Below the pieces are notes generated by a model. That model made no database searches. It was not told the DNA's origin and worked only from the letters and a program-made list of their open reading frames with translations. This document shows positions 33,270 through 40,984 of a DNA stretch of 64,000 bases, piece after piece. Position numbers and translations under genes: made by a program. Source of the stretch: JAVWGW01 sp036651575 (GTDB taxonomy: Bacteria > Actinomycetota > Coriobacteriia > Coriobacteriales > Eggerthellaceae); NCBI GenBank assembly GCA_036651575.1, contig JAVVXN010000003.1, positions 1-64,000 of the forward strand, given 5' to 3'. Within the stretch, counting starts at the first letter, position 1, and each line of letters opens with the position of its first letter.

Positions 33270-34010
33270 GTGAACCAAAAAGTAAGGGGAGCGTGTCGTG
33301 TTTTGGTGATTGTGCCCGCGTATAATGAAGCGGGTAACATCCTTTCGACTCTTACTGATTTAAGGGAAAACACCGCCTATGATTGTCTGGTGGTCGATGA
33401 TGGTTCAACCGATGAAACCTTGTTGCTCTGTCGGGAGTATGGCGTACCCGTTGTGAGCCTTCCGATGAATCTTGGTATCGGGGGCGCGGTGCAGGCGGGG
33501 TATAAATACGCGTATCGAAACGCTTATGATGTTGCGGTTCAGTTTGATGGTGACGGCCAGCACGATGCGACGTTTATCGTGTCTTTGGTTGCCGCTCTTG
33601 AAGATGAACATTTCAATATGGCGATTGGATCTCGATTTTCTTCTGATTTTGAAGATAATTTTAAATCGACCCGGATGCGACGGGTCGGCATCAGGTGGTT
33701 ATCGGGCGTCATTTATCTGTTTACACACCAGGTCATCACCGATCCTACCAGTGGTTTTAGAGCGGTGGATCGGGCGGTGATGAAGCTGTTTTGTGAGAGC
33801 TATCCCGTTGATTACCCCGAGCCGGAATCGGCGGTCGTGGTGCTTTCTCATGGTCTCAAAATAAAAGAAGTTGGGGTCATGATGAATGAACGTAAAAATG
33901 GGTTATCTTCCATCGGGTCGCTTTCGGCGATGTATTACATGGTCAAGGTTACCCTTGCGGTAATGACGCAGAGCGCTTCGAGAGTAAGAGGGCATAAAAA
34001 ATGTCTTTAG
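33270..34010 (+). CDS. Family 2 glycosyltransferase, dolichol-phosphate-mannose-synthase-like
   Basis: This 246-residue GT2 has LVIVPAYNEAGNI, VVDDGSTDETL, FDGDGQHDATFI (the DxD-like metal site) and DPTSGFRAVDRAV. These enzymes load a sugar from a nucleotide donor onto polyprenyl phosphate. I use the GTG at 33270 because GAGGA lies 8 nt upstream. An in-frame ATG at 33255, overlapping galE, is possible. The stop overlaps the start of the DUF2304 gene, a common partner pairing. Confidence 0.88.
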   Translation: MNQKVRGACRVLVIVPAYNEAGNILSTLTDLRENTAYDCLVVDDGSTDETLLLCREYGVPVVSLPMNLGIGGAVQAGYKYAYRNAYDVAVQFDGDGQHDATFIVSLVAALEDEHFNMAIGSRFSSDFEDNFKSTRMRRVGIRWLSGVIYLFTHQVITDPTSGFRAVDRAVMKLFCESYPVDYPEPESAVVVLSHGLKIKEVGVMMNERKNGLSSIGSLSAMYYMVKVTLAVMTQSASRVRGHKKCL

Positions 34011-34354
34011 TGCTGAGATTGTTCATCGGTATTGTCTGTTTCTTTTTTTTGATATTTGTCTTAATGATGATTAGGCGCGAACGATTTATTTTGAAATATG
34101 CGCTCGTTTGGCTTGTTGCGGGTGTGGTGGGTGTGGTCGTTGCTGTTTTCCCTGGTTTGGCTGAGGTGGTGTCGTCATTTTTTGGCTTCGAAACAACCTC
34201 GAATTTTATTTTCTTTCTCGTTCTCTGCTTCCTGCTTGCGGTTTGCCTGTCGTTAAGCGCTATCGTTTCAAAGCAATCGCTTCGCATTAAAGATTTGGTG
34301 CAAGAAATCGCCCTGTTAAATGTTCGGGATGAAAAATCCGAGAATGATCAATAG
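34001..34354 (+). CDS. DUF2304 membrane protein
   Basis: This 117-residue protein has three membrane segments (LFIGIVCFFFLIFVLMMI, YALVWLVAGVVGVVVAV, FIFFLVLCFLLAVCLSL) and the family's RRERFILKYALVW link. A short charged cytoplasmic tail follows. DUF2304 proteins very often follow DPM1-like GT2 genes, as here with a 10-nt overlap, and are presumed to anchor or assist the transferase. The biochemical role is not known. Confidence 0.85.
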   Translation: MSLVLRLFIGIVCFFFLIFVLMMIRRERFILKYALVWLVAGVVGVVVAVFPGLAEVVSSFFGFETTSNFIFFLVLCFLLAVCLSLSAIVSKQSLRIKDLVQEIALLNVRDEKSENDQ

Positions 34355-34425
34355 AGCGGGTTGATCTAGGGCATCCGTTTTCTCTGGTGCGCGAACGCAA
34401 GTGGGTAAAAGCGGCATCCCGAAAT

Positions 34426-34809
34426 TTAGGCGAACACAACCTTTCGGTACAGGATAAAATTCCAGAGCGTTATGCAGACCATGGTGATCAGTTTGGCGAT
34501 AATTGACATGAGACCGGCATCGATGAGCAGAGAAATCGTTATGGTTGAAAAAACGGTATTGAACGTGAAGAGAATCAGATAGAGCACGACGCTCTTGGCG
34601 GGATTCGAAGAGCTTTTGAACGCATACGTGCGGTTCATGAGGAAGTTGAATGTGGTGGCAACAACAAGGGCGCTGATGTTGGAAAAAGCCACGGGCCAGC
34701 CAAACAACGCGTAGAGCAGTTGGAAGAGACAGAGTTCAAGGGCTGCAGATGAGCCACCGATAAGAAGGTATTTTATTCCCTGTTGCTTGATTGATTTGTA
34801 ATCGACCAT
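34426..34809 (-). CDS. GtrA family membrane protein (second copy)
   Basis: This 127-residue protein on the minus strand has four membrane segments and the GtrA pattern (IKYLLIGGSSAALELCLFQLL, TTFNFLMNRTYAFKS, ITLWNFILYRKVVF). I use the ATG at 34809 (MVDYKSIKQQ) with AAGGGA close upstream. It is divergent from the GtrB-like transferase at 35164, its likely functional partner. The sequence differs clearly from the first GtrA, so it is not a recent duplicate. The 350-nt gap to 35164 shows no clear element. Confidence 0.85.
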   Translation of the reverse strand: MVDYKSIKQQGIKYLLIGGSSAALELCLFQLLYALFGWPVAFSNISALVVATTFNFLMNRTYAFKSSSNPAKSVVLYLILFTFNTVFSTITISLLIDAGLMSIIAKLITMVCITLWNFILYRKVVFA

Positions 34810-35163
34810 GCCATCCCTTAGCTGCTGTGCGGCGGTGGTAAAACATGCCACTTGTGTTAGGTATCCGATTTGGATTTATAGACCATCATGATACCATCGG
34901 CCGCATCGGTTGCTGCGGCTTTTACGCGGGCTGCTCGGCGGGTTCCACAATATGGCTACACGGACGCAGCAGGGGTTAAAGCGAGGGGGTTTGCCCTCCT
35001 TTTCGGTCGTGTCTCTTTACGGGTGGTTGTTTTTTCTTGTTCCTTTTGTTTGCTCGTCGGCGCGGTGGGGTATGATTGCCCTGCGTGCTGAAAAGCAGGC
35101 TTTATGTTTCCGGCTTTCTTGTATCGAAGAAAAAGAAGCTGGCGTGCGCTAACGGAGGGTTTC

Positions 35164-36111
35164 ATGGATTTATCGCTGATTGTGCCAGCTTATAACGAAG
35201 AAGGTAATATCCGACCGTTTTTTGATGCCGTGCAAGAGGCATTTTCCGGGCTGGATAAACGGTGTGAATTAATTTTTGTCGATGACGGCAGTGCGGATCA
35301 AACGGCGGAGGTAATGCGTTCGCTCCTCTCTCGACAAACAGACCGTCTCTCAATCAAAGTGGTTATTTTTTCACGAAATTTTGGGAAGGAAGCGGCTTTG
35401 TATGCGGGGTTGCGCCATGCGGACGCCGATCTTGTCGGTTTTATCGATTCCGATCTGCAGCAGCTTCCCGAAACCGTTGTTGAGATGGTCCATATTTTAG
35501 ATACGCATCCCGAATATGACTGCGTTGCTGCGTATCAACGTGATCGCAACCGGAGCGCCCTGATCGACTGGTGTTCAAAAGCTTTCTACAAGCTGCTGGG
35601 GGTTTCTTCCGGCATGACGGTTATTACCGACGCAAGTGATTTCAGGGTCTTTCGACGCACTGTCGCGCAAGCTCTGTTGTCGGTGGATGAGTGCTACCGT
35701 TTCTCGAAGGGTATATTTTCCTGGATCGGTTTTAATACGTATGCGTTTGCCTATACCCCGAGTTCTCGTTTTGAGGGAACGTCAACCTGGTCTTTCAGGA
35801 AGTTGGTACGCTATGCCTGGAACGGCTTGCTGTCGTTTACGGCCTTTCCCCTTAAGATAGCAACCTATTTGGGGTTTTTGGCCTTTGCCGCTTCCTCGAT
35901 TTATCTGGTTGTGGTACTGACTCAGAGGATAATCTGGGGTGTTGACGTACCTGGTTATGCCACTATCGTCGCTCTTATTTTGCTGCTCGGCGGCATCCAG
36001 CTTCTGGTGTTGGGGATTATCGGGGAATACTTGGCGCGCGTGTACACACAGGGCAAGCAGAGACCTCTATATATAGAGAAGGCCTATCTCGAGGGACCTG
36101 AGGACGAATAG
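35164..36111 (+). CDS. GtrB/ArnC-like polyprenyl-phosphate glycosyltransferase
   Basis: This 315-residue GT2 has LSLIVPAYNEEGNIRPF, IFVDDGSADQTAEVM, RNFGKEAALYAGL and IDSDLQQLPE (metal site). Two C-terminal membrane helices end in GEYLARVYTQGKQRPLYIE, the classic GtrB/YkoT tail. It transfers a sugar to undecaprenyl phosphate on the inner face. A GtrA protein then presents it outside, and a GT-C-type enzyme uses it. The flanking genes for GtrA (34426) and YfhO (36131) fit that three-part scheme. The ATG at 35164 has GGAGGG upstream. Confidence 0.9.
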   Translation: MDLSLIVPAYNEEGNIRPFFDAVQEAFSGLDKRCELIFVDDGSADQTAEVMRSLLSRQTDRLSIKVVIFSRNFGKEAALYAGLRHADADLVGFIDSDLQQLPETVVEMVHILDTHPEYDCVAAYQRDRNRSALIDWCSKAFYKLLGVSSGMTVITDASDFRVFRRTVAQALLSVDECYRFSKGIFSWIGFNTYAFAYTPSSRFEGTSTWSFRKLVRYAWNGLLSFTAFPLKIATYLGFLAFAASSIYLVVVLTQRIIWGVDVPGYATIVALILLLGGIQLLVLGIIGEYLARVYTQGKQRPLYIEKAYLEGPEDE

Positions 36112-36130
36112 CTGATACGTGAAGCGCGCA

Positions 36131-38929
36131 TCAGCTATTCGAAGCGGTGAGCTTACTTGTTGGGGGAGCGGGAGGGTTCCTTTTCCGACGCCATGCCGAA
36201 AAGCATGAGGTCGCGCCGATGCACAGGCCGGTGACAAGGGAAATCAGTGCTCCGGTGTTGAAGCTTTGGTTGGTATAGGTAAGCTCGACGGTGTGATCTC
36301 CCGGTTCCAAGTATATGCCGGTAAAAATATCATGCACAGAAATGGTGTCTTGCGCTTTGCCGTCGACGATGCAGGTCCATCCGCGATTGTACGGTACGGA
36401 AAGCGATAAGATACCTACGGATTGATTATTGATCGTTCCTTTGATCTTGTTGTTGGTAATGGAGAGATTTTCGAGATTGTAAAGGTTTCTTTGGTCTGTC
36501 CATTGTTCGAGGTTTCGATACGAGCTGAACTGGAGCTTGGCGTTGCTGACCGTATAGGAACCCTCGCTGATACCGACGGTGATTTTTCCGGAAGCTTCCG
36601 GAGGGCAGAACGCATACGTGTCGGTCGGATATCCCCAGCGGAAGTCGTGAGCCGGGGACCAGTATTGTTCGCCGTTTACAGACATCAAAAAAGAAGTTCC
36701 GTCCTGCTTGGTAGCCGTAAACGAAAGAAGGTATTCTCCGGCATCTGTTTGTGCAGAAAGGGGTATGGTTATTGCTGCATCATCGTGATCTGCGACCAAG
36801 GTGCCATCGGCGAAAGAACAGTTTGAAAACGTGATGTTGCTGTTGGCGAGATCGATGGTTTGTATTGTTTCTCTCAGGTCAATCGAGGCTTGGGGCAGGT
36901 GGGGAAGAGCGGCCGGGTCATCGATTGCCGCCGTCTGGAGGAGTGCCGCGTCTTTTTCTGCATACGACCACGAATCGTAGGAACTTGACGGCGCAGACGA
37001 GTCATACCACAGGTCAATGCCGTTCGCGTATGTGTTTTCAAGAATGTCAGTGCCCTGAAACGAGGAGGGTTGATATCCATAGGTATTGCTGGTTTTATTC
37101 GTGTTGAATTTATAGCGCACGCCCCATGCATTTTCCAGGAAGAGACGGTGCCCGAATCCTTGATAGTATGACGCCGTTTTCGTTGTTGGAGTCACGCAAT
37201 GGTCGATTTTGAGCCACCGGCTGATATCTTTCGATATCAGGGAATTATATGCGCTGACGGGGTATGTTCCGAGCAGCCATGATCTGTTTTCGAATCGTTC
37301 CTCGAAACCATTGTCGTTGAAATTTCGAGACGTTTCTTCGTCGTTTGTGCGGAAGAATTCGTCGGGGGGCACGTTGAGGGTGCGATATGCCTGCTGGGTT
37401 GCTTCGTCTCCCTCGAAAAGTTGATTGAGTTCTTGGGAATCTTGCGTGGTTCCAATACCGACGTTGTTGCGAAACCCCGATGCTAGGGCGTAGGGGCCAT
37501 AGGGCATAGCGATCAGCGTGGCGCATATGAAAGCGGTCAGCGCAGCGCCTTTGAGCAGTTTTATCCGGTGCGGTATCGTTGTTTTTTGTAGGAAGAATAG
37601 GCACGCGATGAAGGCAAACTGCAGAAAGAAAAACAGTAAGTCAGACACGCAAATTGGTGGAAAATAATAGCTCCCGGCGCTCGATGCGTCGAGGACGCGA
37701 TAGTCGTGCGTGGCGATACATACGGCCAGGACAACGCCGATTCCTCCAAGGACACATACGCGGATTCTTTTTTGAGCAATAAGGGCTTCAAGCCAGTTGG
37801 GCAGGGCATAGGCGATGACGAAAAAGATGAGGTAGCACCACCGGTTTGAAAGGTAAGAAAAGCCATTCATGACACTTGAAATGGCCGGAATCATCCAAAG
37901 GATGAGGAAGGTGACGGCAAGGATGGTCTTTCTTTTTGTGGGGGTGTCGACTTTCTTGAAATCAATGAAAAAAACGAGAAGGACAACGAGGGGCAAAGCG
38001 TAGGTTTGCGACTCGGCGGCGAAAAAGGAACCTCCCTTGAAAAAAAGGATTTCAGGAAGGATTTTGAGAAATTCCAGAGAGGGAAGCAGGGTGAAAGATG
38101 AAGGAATTGGAGTGCGGTCGGCATTGAGAAAAGCCATGACCGAGGGGAAAAAAGCAACGGCTGCAAGCAAAATTGATACGATTACAATACCGGTGAGCCG
38201 CCCCAATTTTTTGACATAGATCAGGATGCTTCGAGAAGTTTTCCCCGGCAGTTTTTGGTATAAAAACACCAAAGCAAATACGAGGTAGAACAAACAATTG
38301 ATATACCCGAAGTAAAAGCTATTGGCAAAGCTGAAGGCAACTGCCACGCAGAGCGGAAGCCATGAGCGCGTCTTTTCATAGTGGTTAAACGCCATAATTA
38401 CCAAAGGGGGCCAGATCATGGCATCGGTCATGAAGTCAAAGGCAAAGGAATTGTCGATAAACCAAAAAGAGCAGCCGTAGACGATTGCTGCGATACTGGC
38501 AGAAAAATCCGATTTGCGTTCTTGTTTCAGCAGGGCATACAGCAAGACCATGCAAAGTGTTTCTTTGACGATACTGAAGATGAGGCGCCATAGTTGCGTC
38601 GAATAAAAATCGCCCCCCGCTACACCGAAGAGTGCTTTTATGGCAAATTGGAGGTAGAAAAAAGGTGACGTTGAATAGTAGTATGAAAATTCCGAATACA
38701 GGTCACCCCCCAGTCCATATTCCCACGACCAAAACAGATTACCCGCAAGGATGTTTCTTTCAAGGAGTGAGATGGAAGGGATAAGCTGCGTGGTCGAGTC
38801 GCCGCCGAAGTAGGTGAACACCGCAGATTCGACTCCGAAAAATTGAGGAAGAAAAAGTGCATGCGAAGCAACTGCAAGCGCAAAGAACGCGACTATGGTC
38901 AATGCGGTGCGCACAACTTTGCTGTTCAT
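36131..38929 (-). CDS. YfhO family membrane protein
   Basis: This 932-residue protein has about 12 membrane segments in its first 550 residues (for example TALTIVAFFALAVASHALF). A large extracellular C-terminal domain ends in DHTVELTYTN and one last membrane helix. The loop YFGGDSTTQLIPS after the first helix matches YfhO/GT-C proteins. YfhO in Firmicutes helps to add sugars to lipoteichoic acid or other wall polymers using lipid-linked donors. I use the ATG at 38929 with GGAGG 5 nt upstream. The frame extends 127 codons beyond it without membrane character. It ends tail-to-tail with the GtrB-like gene (20-nt gap). Confidence 0.88.
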   Translation of the reverse strand: MNSKVVRTALTIVAFFALAVASHALFLPQFFGVESAVFTYFGGDSTTQLIPSISLLERNILAGNLFWSWEYGLGGDLYSEFSYYYSTSPFFYLQFAIKALFGVAGGDFYSTQLWRLIFSIVKETLCMVLLYALLKQERKSDFSASIAAIVYGCSFWFIDNSFAFDFMTDAMIWPPLVIMAFNHYEKTRSWLPLCVAVAFSFANSFYFGYINCLFYLVFALVFLYQKLPGKTSRSILIYVKKLGRLTGIVIVSILLAAVAFFPSVMAFLNADRTPIPSSFTLLPSLEFLKILPEILFFKGGSFFAAESQTYALPLVVLLVFFIDFKKVDTPTKRKTILAVTFLILWMIPAISSVMNGFSYLSNRWCYLIFFVIAYALPNWLEALIAQKRIRVCVLGGIGVVLAVCIATHDYRVLDASSAGSYYFPPICVSDLLFFFLQFAFIACLFFLQKTTIPHRIKLLKGAALTAFICATLIAMPYGPYALASGFRNNVGIGTTQDSQELNQLFEGDEATQQAYRTLNVPPDEFFRTNDEETSRNFNDNGFEERFENRSWLLGTYPVSAYNSLISKDISRWLKIDHCVTPTTKTASYYQGFGHRLFLENAWGVRYKFNTNKTSNTYGYQPSSFQGTDILENTYANGIDLWYDSSAPSSSYDSWSYAEKDAALLQTAAIDDPAALPHLPQASIDLRETIQTIDLANSNITFSNCSFADGTLVADHDDAAITIPLSAQTDAGEYLLSFTATKQDGTSFLMSVNGEQYWSPAHDFRWGYPTDTYAFCPPEASGKITVGISEGSYTVSNAKLQFSSYRNLEQWTDQRNLYNLENLSITNNKIKGTINNQSVGILSLSVPYNRGWTCIVDGKAQDTISVHDIFTGIYLEPGDHTVELTYTNQSFNTGALISLVTGLCIGATSCFSAWRRKRNPPAPPTSKLTASNS

Positions 38930-39107
38930 GGCCCTCCACGATCTTTCGAACCGATCTTGTCTTCGCTGGGTGCTAATGGATACAGACCAGGGTACCATAA
39001 AAGAAAACAGAGCCATCTTTATCTCTCTTATTCCATTAAGGCGTGTCCTCTGTGGGGTGTCTCGCCCTTGCGCTTGCGAGTCCGTACGCACGTGCGAGGA
39101 ATTATTC

Positions 39108-39129
39108 CCAAGGATAGTCCTTGGATTTT
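39108..39129 (+). terminator. Terminator-like hairpin in the leader of the CWB2 amidase gene
   Basis: CCAAGGA and TCCTTGG form a 7-bp stem around TAG, followed by ATTTTT. It sits 100 nt before the amidase start with no plus-strand gene upstream for 3 kb. It may therefore be an attenuator rather than a gene end. The rest of the 300-nt divergent region shows small GC-rich repeats only. Confidence 0.4.
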
Positions 39130-39230
39130 TCCTGATAATGCCTCTGTGCTGCCGGTTTCCGATGGGGTAAGGAGATATCATGACGGGGTTCGAGCTTTGG
39201 TTGTGCAGCTCGCAAAAATGAGGAGGCACC

Positions 39231-40952
39231 ATGACTATTCGTGTTTTAGCCCGCGGGTCCCTGTCAATTTTTCTAGCAGCGTTGATGGTTGTTTTCTTTG
39301 CGTATCCCACACCGTCTGCGTGGGCTGTTGATAACGATCAAAAAAAATCAGCATCTGAAGAAGAGATTGAACGTGCGTTTGATAACGGTGAAATAAAAAC
39401 CGAGATTCCGCCCGCTTTACGCGAGCAAAGCCAAAACAGCATTCCTTTAGCCCGTTCTAATAAAGCAATTAAAACCCTTGCAGGAGAAAGCTTGTACGAT
39501 ACGGCTGCTGCCGAAGCACGCTATGCCTACAGCGCTTCTTCCTGGGCTATCGTTGCAAGCGGGGAAAGCAGCGTTGACGCTTTGGCGGCAACTTCGCTTG
39601 CCGGAGCACTTGACTGTCCTATTTTGCTGACGTCGAAAAGCTCGCTTCCCGCTGCTACCTCTGATGCTTTGGCATCCCTTGGTGTGACCAACGTTATTAT
39701 TACGGGTGGCGAAGGGGTGATTTCGGCATCGGTGGCAGATGAGATCAGCGCCCAGGTGGGTACGAGCCCCACCCGTCTGTTCGGTCAGGATCAATACGAT
39801 ACCCAGCTTGCGATCTACGCCTACGGGGCTGACCGGTCCCTGTGGGGATCTCAGGCGATCGTCGTTTCCGGTGTGGCGGGCCAATTCGCCGATGCACTTT
39901 CGGCAGCACCGGTGGCTTTCGCGCAAAAGGCGCCGATATTTTTCGTGGATGAGACCGGATCGTTGCCGAACAAGACTATTCAGACGCTTTATGCGGCAAG
40001 CACCCTTTCGTCTGCGGTTGCCGTGGGGGGCTCAGCTGTTGTGTCTGAGTGGACGATGGGAGCCCTTGAAGCCCTTGTTGTCAATCACGGGAGCGCTCGC
40101 TCAAACGTGGTGCGGCTTTCCGGCGAAACGCTCTACGATACCAGCTTGGAAGTTGCTTTTTGGGCGGTTGAAAACGCTATTTTATCCTGGGATAACGCGG
40201 CGTTTGCCACCGGGAAGATGCCCTATGATGCCCTCGCCGGCAGCGTGGTGCAAGGGCGCGATCGCTCGGTGCTTTTGTTGGCGGATCCTGGGTATCGCAC
40301 GGCTTTCGATGTTTTAAGCAGGCACTCCGTGACAACTTATAAATACTTTGGGGGGAAAGCGGTGTTTAGAAACGCCGACAAAGTTTCGTACGCTTTAAAG
40401 CTTGGCTTTCCCCTGTCGGACATAGAAGGGCTTATCGTCTATCTCGATGCGGGGCATGGCTGGAATAGTTCTAACAACGGTGTATTCGACTATGGAGCTT
40501 GGGGATGTGGCTACAACGAATATGATTTGAACGCTGAATTGACGGGTCAGATTGCACCGGCTCTGCGTAGCTGGTATGGCCTGGACGTATACGTCAACGA
40601 TGATGGTGGCTACTATGCGTACCGTCAAAGTGAGGCGTACGCGATGGATTGCGGCGTGTTCGTGTCGATCCACTTCAATTCGGGTGGTGGCTCGGGGACG
40701 GAAAGCTATATCCATTCCTATAATGCCGCTCCCGGTGCATCCGTCTTGCAGTCGCGGGTTCATCCCGCCCTTATTTCCGGGGTTGGTCTTGGTGACCGCG
40801 GCATGAAGAATGAAGAATTTGCCGTATGCGGGGGAAAGGTGCCTGCTGTGTTGCTTGAGGTTGCCTTTATTGATAACCAAAATGACATGAATGCGTATCA
40901 GTCAAGAAAAGGTAATGTGGCCGGAAAAATCGCCGAAGGAATAGCATCGTAG
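39231..40952 (+). CDS. Secreted N-acetylmuramoyl-L-alanine amidase with CWB2 repeats
   Basis: This 573-residue secreted wall hydrolase has a signal peptide ending near AWA (residue 32). Three cell-wall-binding type 2 repeats follow (residues about 80-400, each with LYDT and DALAA/FADAL patterns). They anchor proteins to anionic wall polymers in Clostridioides-type walls. A C-terminal Amidase_3 domain has zinc ligands His in DAGHGW, Glu in YNEYDLN and His in SIHFNSG, plus the catalytic Glu in LLEVAFID. It cleaves the bond between N-acetylmuramic acid and the stem peptide. The ATG has AGGAGG upstream. The CWB2 part is partly identical in DNA to the next gene. Confidence 0.92.
   Translation: MTIRVLARGSLSIFLAALMVVFFAYPTPSAWAVDNDQKKSASEEEIERAFDNGEIKTEIPPALREQSQNSIPLARSNKAIKTLAGESLYDTAAAEARYAYSASSWAIVASGESSVDALAATSLAGALDCPILLTSKSSLPAATSDALASLGVTNVIITGGEGVISASVADEISAQVGTSPTRLFGQDQYDTQLAIYAYGADRSLWGSQAIVVSGVAGQFADALSAAPVAFAQKAPIFFVDETGSLPNKTIQTLYAASTLSSAVAVGGSAVVSEWTMGALEALVVNHGSARSNVVRLSGETLYDTSLEVAFWAVENAILSWDNAAFATGKMPYDALAGSVVQGRDRSVLLLADPGYRTAFDVLSRHSVTTYKYFGGKAVFRNADKVSYALKLGFPLSDIEGLIVYLDAGHGWNSSNNGVFDYGAWGCGYNEYDLNAELTGQIAPALRSWYGLDVYVNDDGGYYAYRQSEAYAMDCGVFVSIHFNSGGGSGTESYIHSYNAAPGASVLQSRVHPALISGVGLGDRGMKNEEFAVCGGKVPAVLLEVAFIDNQNDMNAYQSRKGNVAGKIAEGIAS
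39474..39968 (+). repeat. 495-bp block identical to 41330-41824 (first copy)
   Basis: This stretch in the CWB2 region of the amidase gene matches the block exactly 1856 bp downstream, in the glucosaminidase gene. I found no mismatch from ACCCTTG through GTTGCCG. A second, 77-bp stretch (40161-40237 against 42017-42093) at the same offset differs at one base. Flanking sequence in both genes is clearly diverged. Confidence 0.9.
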
Positions 40953-40984
40953 TGAAGAACAGTAAAAGAGAAGGTGGTCAATCG

